64,000 bases of DNA from Olavius sp. associated proteobacterium Delta 1 (GTDB lineage Bacteria > Desulfobacterota > Desulfobacteria > Desulfobacterales > JAFDCJ01). Below the pieces are notes generated by a model. That model did not search any database, was not told where the DNA came from, and worked only from the letters and a program-made list of their open reading frames with translations. Location of the stretch: positions 1-64,000 of the forward strand of contig CACVKW010001488.1 in NCBI GenBank assembly GCA_902749685.1, given 5' to 3'. Numbering within the stretch: position 1 is the stretch's first letter; every line of letters begins with the position of its first letter. This document shows positions 15,692 through 24,564 of this stretch, in pieces. Made by a program: the position numbers and the translations under genes.

Positions 15692-17109
15692 TTTTTTTTC
15701 AATATCTCGTTCACCAACTTCGGGTTGGCTTTTCCCCGGGTTTCCCGCATAACCTGGCCGACGAAAAATCCCATCAATTTAGTTTTGCCGTTTCTGTAGG
15801 CCGCGACTTCTTTGGGATGGTTTGAAATTATTTTTGCAGCCACATCTTCAATGGCATCCGTATCGGTAATTTGAACCAGGCCTTTTTCTTTTACGATCTG
15901 GTTGGCCGGTTTGCCCGTTTGAGCCATGTCGTCGAACACGGTTTTGGCAATTTTGCCGCTGATCACCCCCTCTTCGATCAGCGCCAGAAGCCGGGCAAGG
16001 TTTTGCGGCGAAACCGGTGAATCGGCAATGGTTTTATCCTGGGCGTTTAATAGCCCCAGCAAAGACCCCATGACCCAGTTGCTGACCGATTTGGGCTGGG
16101 AGAAGCGGCGGACACACACTTCAAAGTAATCCGCCAATTCGTGGTCGGATGTCAATAAGCCGGCATCATATGAGGGCAAATCGTATTGTTCCATGAAGCG
16201 TTTCTTTTTCTGGTCGGGAAGCTCCGGCAGGCATTTTTTGATGCTCTGGATCCATTGGCTGTCAATTATCAGGGGCAGCAAATCGGGGTCGGGAAAATAG
16301 CGATAGTCATGCGCTTCTTCTTTGCCGCGCATGGAAACCGTTTTATTTTTAGCCGGATCCCAGAGCCGGGTTTGCTGGATAATTTGTCCGCCGTCCAGCA
16401 AGGTTTCTTTCTGGCGGCTGATTTCATACAGTAGCGCTTTTTCCACGTGTTTGAAGGAGTTTAAATTTTTAAGCTCGGTGCGGGTACCTAACTTTTCCCG
16501 GCCCCTGGGTCGGATTGACACATTGGCATCGCATCTGAAACTGCCCTCTTCCAGATTGCCGTCACAGATCCCCAGATAGCGCACGATTGATCTTAGTTGT
16601 CTGAGATAGGCCCCGGCGGCTTCAGCCGAGCGGATATCCGGTTCGCTGACGATTTCCATCAACGGAACACCGGTCCGGTTAAAATCCACCATGCTGACCG
16701 GCCGGTCAGGGTCATGCCCCAATTTGCCGGCATCTTCTTCCATGTGGATGCGCGTAATGCCGATGCGCTGCCGGCCGCCGTTAACCTCGATATCGATAAA
16801 TCCGTGCTCGGCGATGGGCAATTCATACTGGGAAATCTGATATCCTTTGGGTAGGTCCGGATAAAAATAGTTTTTGCGCGCAAAACGGCTTTCCCGGGTA
16901 ACTGTACAATTCGTGGCCAGGGCCATGCGCAGCGTAAAATCCACCACCTTTTTGTTGAGCACCGGCAGCACGCCCGGCATCCCCAGGCATACCGGGCAGG
17001 TATGGGTGTTGGGCGGCGCGCCGAAAGATGTTGAACAGGCACAGAAAATTTTGGTTTTGGTTTTCAGCTGGGCGTGTACTTCAAGCCCGATGACCGGTTC
17101 GAATTCCAT
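15679..17109 (-). CDS. gatB: Asp/Glu-tRNA(Asn/Gln) amidotransferase subunit B
   Basis: Kinase/transamidase subunit of GatCAB that activates the tRNA-bound Glu or Asp with ATP and adds ammonia. At 476 aa it is full length. The N-terminus [19 protein letters not shown] is diagnostic, followed by the zinc-site pattern CxC...[27 protein letters not shown] and [19 protein letters not shown] are family hallmarks. The tail is the YqeY-like helical domain. The last residues, KKKLDA, and the TGA stop lie in the edge of the heptamer array, so the original C-terminus was probably slightly different. It is divergent in location and strand from gatC/gatA. Confidence 0.96.
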   Translation of the reverse strand: MEFEPVIGLEVHAQLKTKTKIFCACSTSFGAPPNTHTCPVCLGMPGVLPVLNKKVVDFTLRMALATNCTVTRESRFARKNYFYPDLPKGYQISQYELPIAEHGFIDIEVNGGRQRIGITRIHMEEDAGKLGHDPDRPVSMVDFNRTGVPLMEIVSEPDIRSAEAAGAYLRQLRSIVRYLGICDGNLEEGSFRCDANVSIRPRGREKLGTRTELKNLNSFKHVEKALLYEISRQKETLLDGGQIIQQTRLWDPAKNKTVSMRGKEEAHDYRYFPDPDLLPLIIDSQWIQSIKKCLPELPDQKKKRFMEQYDLPSYDAGLLTSDHELADYFEVCVRRFSQPKSVSNWVMGSLLGLLNAQDKTIADSPVSPQNLARLLALIEEGVISGKIAKTVFDDMAQTGKPANQIVKEKGLVQITDTDAIEDVAAKIISNHPKEVAAYRNGKTKLMGFFVGQVMRETRGKANPKLVNEILKKKLDA

Positions 17110-17690
17110 GGGTTACCACTTTTTTGATCTAAGTTTTATTTAACATCATCACGGAAGCGCGAATAAAACAAGGTGAAATTCGTGCTGGCTATATTTGGTG
17201 TTTTCGTGACGATCCGGCTGAGTTAAAATTGCAAAGAATTCACAATTAAGCGCCTAAATCTTTAAATTTATTTTGCACCTCATTTGAGTGGATCAATTTT
17301 AATTATTTCAACTATCCAATCCAAACCCATCTGGGGGTATTTATCGGAAATAATCTATGATTGACGCGATTTAGTCAAGACTATTTCATAATGTTGCTAC
17401 TTATCCGGGGCTTCTAATATTTGAATAATTTTATTCGAATTCGTTATGACGCTAAAAGTAAAGACAGATAATATCCTTGTTTTAAGTTTCCGTATAAATT
17501 AAGATGGTCTTGAAACCTGAATTTTGCACAAAAACAATCCACAGTGTTGACAAGAATACGTGCCAAATTCAGTTAATCTAATTTATTATGATCTTTTGAA
17601 TACGCCGTCCGCTTGCGGCGGGGAGATTCATATACAAAGTCCAGGTTACCATTGAATAGAATTTATCTGCACGGAGAAAACAGCCAAGCG
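17110..17690. other. Non-coding region between gatB and the PAP2 gene
   Basis: About 580 AT-rich bases. I see no convincing gene or RNA. TTGACA at 17547-17552 lacks a good -10 at normal spacing. CCGTCCGCTTGCGGCGGGG near 17605-17623 is a small GC palindrome of the dispersed type, similar to TCCGCCGCAGGCGGA at 24234-24248. Confidence 0.4.
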
Positions 17691-18314
17691 GTGAAAAAGC
17701 ATATATTGATTTCAATTCCGATTTTTGTATTGTCAATTATCGGGCTCTTTTTTTTGGATAACCGGATTTGGCTGGCTGCGCGAAATCTGGTGTCCCAGGA
17801 GCCCTACTACAGTATTACCGATTGGATTACCGACTATGGGTTATTTCTATTTTATGCGGCCTTTATTGCATTATTTGCGTATGCCCTGATAAAAAAGAAC
17901 TCAAACCTAATTAGGCTATTTATAGCATACGTTATAGCTCAACTCATTTTTTCATTCACCCTGGTTCGAATTTTAAAGATTATTGTGGGGCGCGCCCGAC
18001 CTGGACACGATCCTGATGTCACTTTTTTTTCTTTCGCTTTCCGCTACAACTCGTTTCCCTCGGGCCACTCGGCCGACGCCTTTGTCTCCGGTGTATTCCT
18101 TTTTTACCTGCTCAAACATTCAAAATATTCCGCCTGCCGCTATTTACCGCTAATTTATGCCTTCCTGATTGCCATCTCCAGGGTGTTTATCAGTTCGCAC
18201 TATCCATCGGATGTGGTTGCCGGTATGGCAATTGGCATAATGGGAGCATGGTTCATTATTTCCCGTTATACACAGTGTCATAAAAAATTGTATAATTGCC
18301 CTTTGAATCGTTGA
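17691..18314 (+). CDS. PAP2-family membrane phosphatase
   Basis: Inner-membrane phosphatase of the PAP2 superfamily, acting on lipid phosphates such as undecaprenyl diphosphate, phosphatidate or a lipid A phosphate. I start it at GTG 17691 (207 aa); the frame is open back to TTG 17613 but the extra residues are polar and begin in a GC palindrome. All three signature motifs are intact: K96-x6-R103-P104, P123-S-G-H126 with the acid/base His126, and S163-R164-x5-H170-x3-D174 with the nucleophile His170. About six transmembrane helices are visible. It could recycle the polyprenyl carrier for the nearby glycan genes; substrate is not resolved. Confidence 0.85.
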   Translation: MKKHILISIPIFVLSIIGLFFLDNRIWLAARNLVSQEPYYSITDWITDYGLFLFYAAFIALFAYALIKKNSNLIRLFIAYVIAQLIFSFTLVRILKIIVGRARPGHDPDVTFFSFAFRYNSFPSGHSADAFVSGVFLFYLLKHSKYSACRYLPLIYAFLIAISRVFISSHYPSDVVAGMAIGIMGAWFIISRYTQCHKKLYNCPLNR

Positions 18315-18516
18315 TATTATCAAGACTGTATCGGTTTAAATTTGCCAAACGCTGTGTGTGTATGCAAAAGGATTTGTATCGTTCTGTATAACTACAGGTC
18401 TTATTCTTGATTTGAATCTTCCTGAATGATTGATTGGTTGCTAACTAAGGCAAGAAAGTGGGGGTATTCTCACTTTATCCGGGCGATTTTGTCTGACGAG
18501 CGAAAACGAAAGAAAT

Positions 18517-18903
18517 CTACAACTTATAAGGGATTTCAACAAAATCATGTTTTCGGGGATTAAAATCTTTTGATTTCCGTGTGATCAATTTAATCTTGTG
18601 ATGTTGGGCAAGGGCTGCCTGGAAGGCATCCGGAAGCTTCCAGCCATGTTCTCTCCGCAGCCTGGCAGCAAAATCAGCTGTTGGTTTGTCGATAATTAAT
18701 AGTTGATATTGATCGAGAAGCGGGATCACCTCTGCCTGCTCAGTTTCACCAAGACCCGTAAGAATTTCAGCCCGGGTTATAACTGAAATTGCGGTTTCCA
18801 CCGGATCTAGCTTAATGATGAAACGGGTTGCTTTTTCAATTCCATTCAAATGATCAATTAATATGACAGAATCGATCAATCTTACAATCACTGGGAATTC
18901 CAT
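18517..18903 (-). CDS. PIN-domain ribonuclease toxin (VapC type)
   Basis: A 128-aa PIN protein: Asp11 and Asp17 in RLIDSVILIDHL, the glutamate in TRAEILTGL, and aspartates near LPDAFQAALA and RKSKDF match the four-acid PIN site, so it should be an active RNase. ATG 18903 has AAAGGA about 10 bp upstream and overlaps the antitoxin gene by 16 bp. A GTG at 18891 would give a 4-bp GTGA overlap with the antitoxin stop, the same arrangement as the locus at 11174, and is a fair alternative start. It forms a type II toxin-antitoxin pair with the RHH protein. Confidence 0.85.
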   Translation of the reverse strand: MEFPVIVRLIDSVILIDHLNGIEKATRFIIKLDPVETAISVITRAEILTGLGETEQAEVIPLLDQYQLLIIDKPTADFAARLRREHGWKLPDAFQAALAQHHKIKLITRKSKDFNPRKHDFVEIPYKL

Positions 18904-19127
18904 TCAGTTCGAATTTCCTTTTGGTAGTCCAAACCGTCGCCTTTTTTCCATAAACCGTTGGTATTCTGAACCAAGGTCTGGTAATTTTCAAAGAGTTCCG
19001 CATCTTTTAATTTACGGATTCCCTGCCGGATTGCTTCAGCCACTGAAACCCTGTGCAGGCTGCTGTAGCTTTCAAGCCACCTTTTGTCCTCTTCTGAAAT
19101 AGTTATGATCGTTCTCTTGCTTGCCAT
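18888..19127 (-). CDS. Ribbon-helix-helix type antitoxin
   Basis: A 79-aa protein starting KRTIITISEEDKRWLESYSS, a ribbon strand followed by helices (HRVSVAEAIRQGIRKL) that match the MetJ/Arc/CopG fold used by VapB-type antitoxins. The C-terminal part (YQTLVQNTNGLWKKGDGLDY) is the likely toxin-binding tail. The gene directly follows a perfect 14-bp inverted repeat that contains its -10 box, which is the expected autorepression site. Translation is coupled to the PIN toxin downstream. Confidence 0.85.
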   Translation of the reverse strand: MASKRTIITISEEDKRWLESYSSLHRVSVAEAIRQGIRKLKDAELFENYQTLVQNTNGLWKKGDGLDYQKEIRTEWNSQ

Positions 19128-19137
19128 ATATGTCTCC

Positions 19138-19185
19138 GTGATAGTGATATATATATCTGTATATCACTATCACCATGGTTGTCAA
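19138..19185 (-). promoter_or_regulatory. Promoter and 14-bp palindromic operator of the RHH-PIN locus
   Basis: GTGATAGTGATATA (19138-19151) and its exact complement TATATCACTATCAC (19160-19173) form an inverted repeat with an 8-bp spacer. On the minus strand TTGACA (19180-19185), a 16-bp gap and TATACA (19158-19163) make a promoter whose -10 lies within the palindrome, so antitoxin binding would block transcription. Each arm also contains a GTGATAGTGAT direct repetition suited to two RHH dimers. Confidence 0.8.
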
Positions 19186-19327
19186 TTATTTTTTTAAAGG
19201 GCCAAACAACACTGGCTAGAAATTGGGCCGACGGTTTCAGCCGGAATTTATCGCTTTACCCTAATCATTTTTCCTGTTAAATTTATCAAAATCCTTTCTG
19301 AATAGCCACGTTGATAGGCGTATTGAT

Positions 19328-21154
19328 GTGAATTTGAAATCCCGTAAGAATCAGAAAAAATCACGGAAAAACGCCGGTCCCCGACCGGCACCAGACAAAG
19401 ATGCTGCCAAGATGCCAACCCAGCATTTGCTGCCGGTTGCTTTGCTGGCGCTTCTTTGTCTGACTGTATATTTTAATTCCTTGTCCAATGGATTTGTATA
19501 TGACGATTTGGGCTCAATCGTTGAGAACAAGTACATTAAGCAACCGGGCAGATTGATAGGCTCCCTGTTTAATCAGTCATATTTTCAATTCGCCGGTCTG
19601 GAGGCGAGTTACCGGCCGCTATCCACTTTATCGTATTTTTTAATCTATGCCATCGCGGAATTAGATCCATTTTATTACCACCTGGCAAGCCTGATCTTAC
19701 ACACACTGAATGCGATTCTGGTATACTGGCTGGCCAATTTAATCCTGCAGCATCGTCTGCTAGCCCTGATGGCAGGCTTGTTGTTTGCCTGTCACCCGAT
19801 GCTCTCCGAAGCCGTGCTTTGTATTGATTTTAATGATGATCTGCTGGCGACCTTTTTTTTCCTGCTCGCCCTGATATCTTATATTCGAATAGAAACCGAA
19901 TATTTATCGTCAAGTATCAAAGACTATCTGTTAGCATTGCTTTGTTACTTTTTGGGATTGCTGTCCAAGGAAATGGCCATCACGTTGCCGGCCGTTATTT
20001 TACTATACGACGTGGTGCTGAGAGATGCCGACCGGGGAACGCCAAATTTTAAACACTGGCTGAACATTTTGAGGAAAAGAATATCTTTTTATAGCGGATT
20101 TATGGCCGTCAGCCTGGTTTATGTATATTTACGGTTTTTCATTTTATTTAATCCCCAGGAGTCCCTGAAAGATTCTGCCGGCAGCCTGGTTGATCGGATC
20201 ATTTATCTGCCCGGCCATATCTTCAGTTTCGTCAGGCTGGTTGTATTTCCCGGACATTTAAACGCGGATTATGTGTTTTCCTATCCGGCCAGCTTTTTTG
20301 ATATCTGGAACTTGATTGGCGTGGCGGTGGTACTGGTCCTGGTTGTCGCCGCTTACCGGGTTCATCGATTTTCGAAAGAGATTTTTTTCGGTATATGGTG
20401 GTTTTTGATTACCCTGTTTCCGGTTTATAATCTGATCGAAATTTATCATCCATTGGCTGAGCGCTACCTGTATCTGCCGATCATCGGGTTTTGCCTGGTG
20501 TTGCCGGTAGTGATCCAGGCGGCAGCCAGGAAGCAATTCGCCAATCCATCCACGGCAAACGTGGCGACCCTGGTACCGCTGGTCCTTATTCTCAGCCTGT
20601 ATGCGGCTGTCACCATCGCACGCAACAGCGATTGGCAGAATAATTTTGTGTTGTGGTCGAAAACCGTTCAACGCTCACCAAACAGTCTCGTTGCGCGCGG
20701 CGGGCTGGGTATGGCTTATCTGGAAAGGGGAATGCTGGACCAAGCCGCGGAGCAATTCGAAACATCGATTAAGCTTTATCCCGGTCACTATAAGAGCTAT
20801 TACAACCAGGGTCTCGTTTATCATCAAAAAGGCGATCTGATAAAAGCCCTTGATTTTTTTAACCGATCCGTAGCGCTAAACCCTGAATTTGTGAGAGCCC
20901 ATTACAATCTTGCCACAATTTACCTGCAGCAGCGGTCATGGGATCTTGCGGTTCGCCACTATGTCAAAGTGAATGAATTGGATCCTGAAATTGCAATGGC
21001 CCATTATAATCTGGGGATGGCCTATGTTATGCAGGGGAAATTGAATCCTGCTATTTCAGAATGGGAAGCAGTCCTGCAGCTCGATCCGCATAACACCCAT
21101 GCCAAAAGTAATATTCGAAAGGCAAAAAAGTTGATGAACAAAACCGGGGGCTAA
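19328..21154 (+). CDS. TMTC/GT39-like membrane protein with C-terminal TPR repeats
   Basis: A 608-aa protein starting at GTG 19328. After a Lys/Arg-rich tail of about 30 residues come roughly ten transmembrane helices (about 34-430) with GT-C features: the luminal acidic motif FVYDDLGSIVENKYI, YRPLSTLSYFL and a HPLAERYLYLPIIGF loop. Residues 450-600 hold four TPR units (ARGGLGMAYLERGMLDQAAE, YYNQGLVYHQKGDLIKALDF and so on). This architecture matches the TMTC family, O-mannosyltransferases in animals and poorly known GT-C-like proteins in bacteria. A polyprenyl-linked sugar donor is likely, such as that made by the DPM1-type enzyme at 3201-4247. A second such protein lies at 35068-37203. Confidence 0.82.
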   Translation: MNLKSRKNQKKSRKNAGPRPAPDKDAAKMPTQHLLPVALLALLCLTVYFNSLSNGFVYDDLGSIVENKYIKQPGRLIGSLFNQSYFQFAGLEASYRPLSTLSYFLIYAIAELDPFYYHLASLILHTLNAILVYWLANLILQHRLLALMAGLLFACHPMLSEAVLCIDFNDDLLATFFFLLALISYIRIETEYLSSSIKDYLLALLCYFLGLLSKEMAITLPAVILLYDVVLRDADRGTPNFKHWLNILRKRISFYSGFMAVSLVYVYLRFFILFNPQESLKDSAGSLVDRIIYLPGHIFSFVRLVVFPGHLNADYVFSYPASFFDIWNLIGVAVVLVLVVAAYRVHRFSKEIFFGIWWFLITLFPVYNLIEIYHPLAERYLYLPIIGFCLVLPVVIQAAARKQFANPSTANVATLVPLVLILSLYAAVTIARNSDWQNNFVLWSKTVQRSPNSLVARGGLGMAYLERGMLDQAAEQFETSIKLYPGHYKSYYNQGLVYHQKGDLIKALDFFNRSVALNPEFVRAHYNLATIYLQQRSWDLAVRHYVKVNELDPEIAMAHYNLGMAYVMQGKLNPAISEWEAVLQLDPHNTHAKSNIRKAKKLMNKTGG

Positions 21155-21312
21155 GTTTCCAATGATCCAAACAAGTTTTGACTTGCCGCGCGGTGCGCCT
21201 TCTGTCTGAACTCAGGCAGAATGAAGTTTATCAGGGGCAGACGCATCACCGGCTGCTTTTTATACAATCAGAAAAAGTCCGGTGTTTATTAGAAACAGGC
21301 AGGGCGGAGTAA

Positions 21313-22908
21313 TTACTCATCATATTTGCCCTTAAATCCAAAATATCTATAAACCTCTATTTTCTGAGCCAAGCGGCCGTTGCGAAGAATTCTGATTTCT
21401 ATCGGCTGCGGGTCCATCTTGCTGAACAGCGGCCGGTAGCGTCCGGCACGCTTTTGATGGCGTTTTTGGTCAACAATAAACAGGGCGTCCCAGCCGGCAT
21501 GGTCTTCAGCCCCAAACCAGAGCCGATACTGGTTATAGGTGTGGTGCAGCACCGTAGCGGTGGTGGCGCGCTTCAGATAGACGGCCAGCTGGCTGGTCGA
21601 ATGGAAGCGATGGCCAAAAACAAAGGTGGTTGCCGGACGCGGCATCTCTGCCCGAATGGATTCCACCTGCCGGGCGATGTCCGGCCAGCCGAAAAGCTCG
21701 TTGCTGATGTCAAAGCCTGTTTCGAAGGGCTTAAGGGGTTTTACGGCCGGGAATTTTTGGTTCAGGCTCACGGAAACATTCCGTGCCCAGTTGTAGACCG
21801 GGCCGACTACCGGCAGAAAAAGCACCACATAAAGCAAGGCGGTCATCACAAACCCTGTTACAGCGGCCGCTGCGGACCAGCGGCGCCAGCGTGTTGCGGA
21901 CGGGCTCAGTCGGGGGATTTTTTGCAAAATCACCATTGTAACCGCGATGGATCCGGTCCACCAGCCCACCGATGTCCAGTGTGGCAGAATCTTGCTGGTT
22001 AAGCCCGTTAAACAGAAAAAAACGAAAAGCGGGATGCTGGTCCAGACCGCAAAGCGATCTGCTTCGCTGATTTTCTGCTGGCGGATAATGACGATAAAAA
22101 CGGCGATCAAAAGCCCAAAAATTATCGGTGACCAGGCACCGAGTTGGCCCCCGATGGCGGCTATAAATTTACCGGGATCAAGGCCGCCACCGGACCCCTG
22201 GCCTAATTGATATGAATAGGAAATCCAGCTGTGACGGGCGTTCCAGAGAATATTCGGCATAAATACAATCAGACCGATCAGTGCTGCGACATAGGGTTGA
22301 GCCTTTTTCAACCAAAAGCGATGATCGGCTGAGGTGATCAAATAGCCCAGCAGGCATAAAGCCAGCAATACCGCGTGGTATTTGCTCAGCAGCGCACCGC
22401 CGAATAACAGCCCTGTCAGGATCCACATCGGCCACTTACCGGATTTCATGGCCTGCCACACCGCCAGCAGGGTCCCGCACCAGAAAACATTCAAGGAGGC
22501 ATCCGGCAGCAAGCCCACCAGCAAAAGGTGCTGGTAGGGCATCAGATGCAATAATACGGTCGCCCAGAATCCTACCCGCTCGTCCCGGTAAAGCGCCAGC
22601 GCCAGGTATCTCAGCAGAACCAGGCTGATGACTGAACAAATAACCGGTCCCAGCCGCACCAGAAACACGCTGTCTCCAAAAATAGATGTCAAAGCTGCCA
22701 GAAAAGCGACCATGGGGGGGTGATCGAAATAGCCCCAGGCCAGGTGGCGGGAATATAATAAATAGTGGGATTCATCCACTCCCAGGCCAAATTTACCGGC
22801 CAGCAGCAGGCGAATGGCGGTGATAAAGGTTAGAAATAGCCAGAACAGGGTGCGATAGGTTTGCTGGGATTTTTTTGGGGTGCTCGATTGCATATTAAAT
22901 AGGGCCAT
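21313..22908 (-). CDS. GT39/ArnT-like membrane glycosyltransferase
   Basis: GT-C fold integral membrane glycosyltransferase with about eleven helices and a periplasmic C-terminal domain. The catalytic acidic loop is LGVDESHYLLYSRHLAWGYF followed by DHPPMVAFL, typical of the PMT_2/ArnT group, which use polyprenyl-phosphate sugars to modify lipid A, protein or glycans. The open frame begins at a GTG (22938) that lies in a spacer repeat shared with 53.1 kb; I prefer ATG 22908, with 22893 as another option. No ribosome-binding site decides between them. About 531 aa is a usual length. It runs in the same direction as the GT9 gene starting at 24212, about 100 bp after that gene's stop. Confidence 0.85.
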   Translation of the reverse strand: MALFNMQSSTPKKSQQTYRTLFWLFLTFITAIRLLLAGKFGLGVDESHYLLYSRHLAWGYFDHPPMVAFLAALTSIFGDSVFLVRLGPVICSVISLVLLRYLALALYRDERVGFWATVLLHLMPYQHLLLVGLLPDASLNVFWCGTLLAVWQAMKSGKWPMWILTGLLFGGALLSKYHAVLLALCLLGYLITSADHRFWLKKAQPYVAALIGLIVFMPNILWNARHSWISYSYQLGQGSGGGLDPGKFIAAIGGQLGAWSPIIFGLLIAVFIVIIRQQKISEADRFAVWTSIPLFVFFCLTGLTSKILPHWTSVGWWTGSIAVTMVILQKIPRLSPSATRWRRWSAAAAVTGFVMTALLYVVLFLPVVGPVYNWARNVSVSLNQKFPAVKPLKPFETGFDISNELFGWPDIARQVESIRAEMPRPATTFVFGHRFHSTSQLAVYLKRATTATVLHHTYNQYRLWFGAEDHAGWDALFIVDQKRHQKRAGRYRPLFSKMDPQPIEIRILRNGRLAQKIEVYRYFGFKGKYDE

Positions 22909-23012
22909 ATTGGCTACGAAGGTCAAGAGCGAAACCACCCTTCGATATTCTGCGGTTCGCTGTTCAATCTATTGCCACAAACGACGGACTAAATCCATTC
23001 AGCACAACTCAC

Positions 23013-24212
23013 CTATCCTTCCAAAATCTCCAAAGCATGTGCAAGCACCTCATTCGGATTTATTTTTTTCAAACACAAATTGTCCCCGTCGCAGGGGGAA
23101 TTGCGGTGGTTGTAGGCGGTGACGCAGGGCGAGCACGAAAGACCCAGAAAAATATTTAGCGCTTTTTCATCCAGCGGGCCATACAGTGCCGGTGTTTCCG
23201 GACCGTAAAAAATAATAGCCGGAATGGGGGTCATGGCGGCAAAATGCCCGGGCCCGCCGTCATTGGTGATCAGAAGAGAGGAAAAATGAAATATCAACAT
23301 CAACTGCCGGATCGTTTTGGTATAGCCGGTTAAATCTACACAATTGCGGCTGCTGCTATGCGACAGGATCAGGCGGGCGATTTCTTTATCCTGGTTCAGG
23401 CCGATGATACACACGGCATATCCCCGATTCAGCAACTCTTCAGTCAGGGTGCAGTAATTTTCGAGGGGCCAGGCCCGGATAGGCAGCAGACCACCGCCGG
23501 GATAGATGAGTACGATCTTTTTGTCCTCAAGTTCCGGAGCCTCTGCAAACAGGTTTTTCCTTTCATTTTCAATTTCTTGCGCCTCAATCCGGATTGCGGG
23601 AATCTCAAATATTTGATCCACCACTTCATGTTTGGCTCTGGGATGAGTTTCCGAATCGATGGCTTCGACCAGGGTTAAAAACTGCCGGGAAATATGGTGA
23701 TAGGGATTGTAAGGGACGGGTCGATTCATGAAATTACCGCGGTACAGACCTTCCTGGGTGTGGGGATGGAATCCGACCCGCACAGCGGCGCCGCTGAGAA
23801 AGGCCAGAATACTGCTGATTCTGGAAAACAATTCGCAGTCGATAACCGTGTCGAATTTAAGTTTTCGCATTCTGGACAGCCCGTTCTGGGTGTCCCTGAT
23901 AAACGTCAGCATGGAGCTGTCTTTAATGGTTATGATATTTTTCGCCGGAACGATTCCTAATAATTCCACAACCTCCCGATTTTTTTCAAACAGCATTACA
24001 TACAGATCGGACCGGGGATATTTTTCCTTCAGACGTTGAAACATCGGATGGGCCAAAACCAGGGCCCCCATTTCTGATAAAAGGATGATGAGTATCTTTT
24101 GAGGTTCCACGGTATCGGAATCTTTTTTAAATAACCGGTAATACATAGAAAATAATCTGCAAATCAATGTTCCGACATAGCGATCGATGAAGCGCTGGGT
24201 TTCAATTTTCAT
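23013..24212 (-). CDS. GT9 family glycosyltransferase (heptosyltransferase-like)
   Basis: A GT-B fold enzyme of 399 aa related to ADP-heptose:LPS heptosyltransferases. The N-terminal domain has KILIILLSEMGALVLAHPMF, where family members normally carry the G-D (Asp base) pair; the usual aspartate is not obvious here, so the catalytic base may differ. The C-terminal donor-binding domain is clear: VLIYPGGGLLPIRAWPLENY, VDLTGYT, and TNDGGPGHFAAMTPIPAIIF with FYGPETPALYGPL. Two cysteine-containing segments near the C-terminus (LSCSPCVTAYNHRNSPCDGD) are common in bacterial GT9 proteins. It probably adds a sugar to LPS core or a related glycan. The gene is on the minus strand with the GT39 gene downstream. 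Confidence 0.85.
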   Translation of the reverse strand: MKIETQRFIDRYVGTLICRLFSMYYRLFKKDSDTVEPQKILIILLSEMGALVLAHPMFQRLKEKYPRSDLYVMLFEKNREVVELLGIVPAKNIITIKDSSMLTFIRDTQNGLSRMRKLKFDTVIDCELFSRISSILAFLSGAAVRVGFHPHTQEGLYRGNFMNRPVPYNPYHHISRQFLTLVEAIDSETHPRAKHEVVDQIFEIPAIRIEAQEIENERKNLFAEAPELEDKKIVLIYPGGGLLPIRAWPLENYCTLTEELLNRGYAVCIIGLNQDKEIARLILSHSSSRNCVDLTGYTKTIRQLMLIFHFSSLLITNDGGPGHFAAMTPIPAIIFYGPETPALYGPLDEKALNIFLGLSCSPCVTAYNHRNSPCDGDNLCLKKINPNEVLAHALEILEG

Positions 24213-24564
24213 ATACCGTATTCCTCATCCGGATCCGCCGCAGGCGGAATAAAAAGTGCCACAAAGGCACCAAGACACAAAGGGAATCTTCAGGTAAATA
24301 ATTATCTTTGTGTCTTTATGTCTTGGTGGCGAAAATGCGTTTTAAATTTTTCACCAATTAAACAATCCTTTCATATATCAAAATTGTTACTTAAAGCAAA
24401 GAATTTGAGGATAAATTTGCAGGAATGTTTGATGCGATGGGAATGATGTGATATAGGGAATACGGTAAATTTTCACCGCACAGTTTGCAGCGGACGCTGA
24501 GAACACCAATAGACCAAAGTAGAACGATGTCTGCTTCGATTGGCAGAATCGATCGGAATAGGGA
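24213..24564. repeat. Spacer with a CCACAAAGGCACCAAGACAC inverted repeat
   Basis: TCCGCC-GCA-GGCGGA (24234-24248) is followed by facing arms at 24258-24282 (GCCACAAAGGCACCAAGACA...) and 24306-24330 (CTTTGTGTCTTTATGTCTTG...), matching at about 21 of 25 positions around a 23-nt loop. The rest, to the ATG at 24565, is AT-rich with no gene seen. The two flanking genes are divergent, so promoters should lie here, but none is clear. Confidence 0.6.

Noticed and set aside
15345-15825. Long frames on both strands across the 15.4-kb heptamer array
   Set aside because: Products are pure 7-residue repeats in every frame, because a stop-free 7-bp unit is open in all six frames. No start site or domain supports them.
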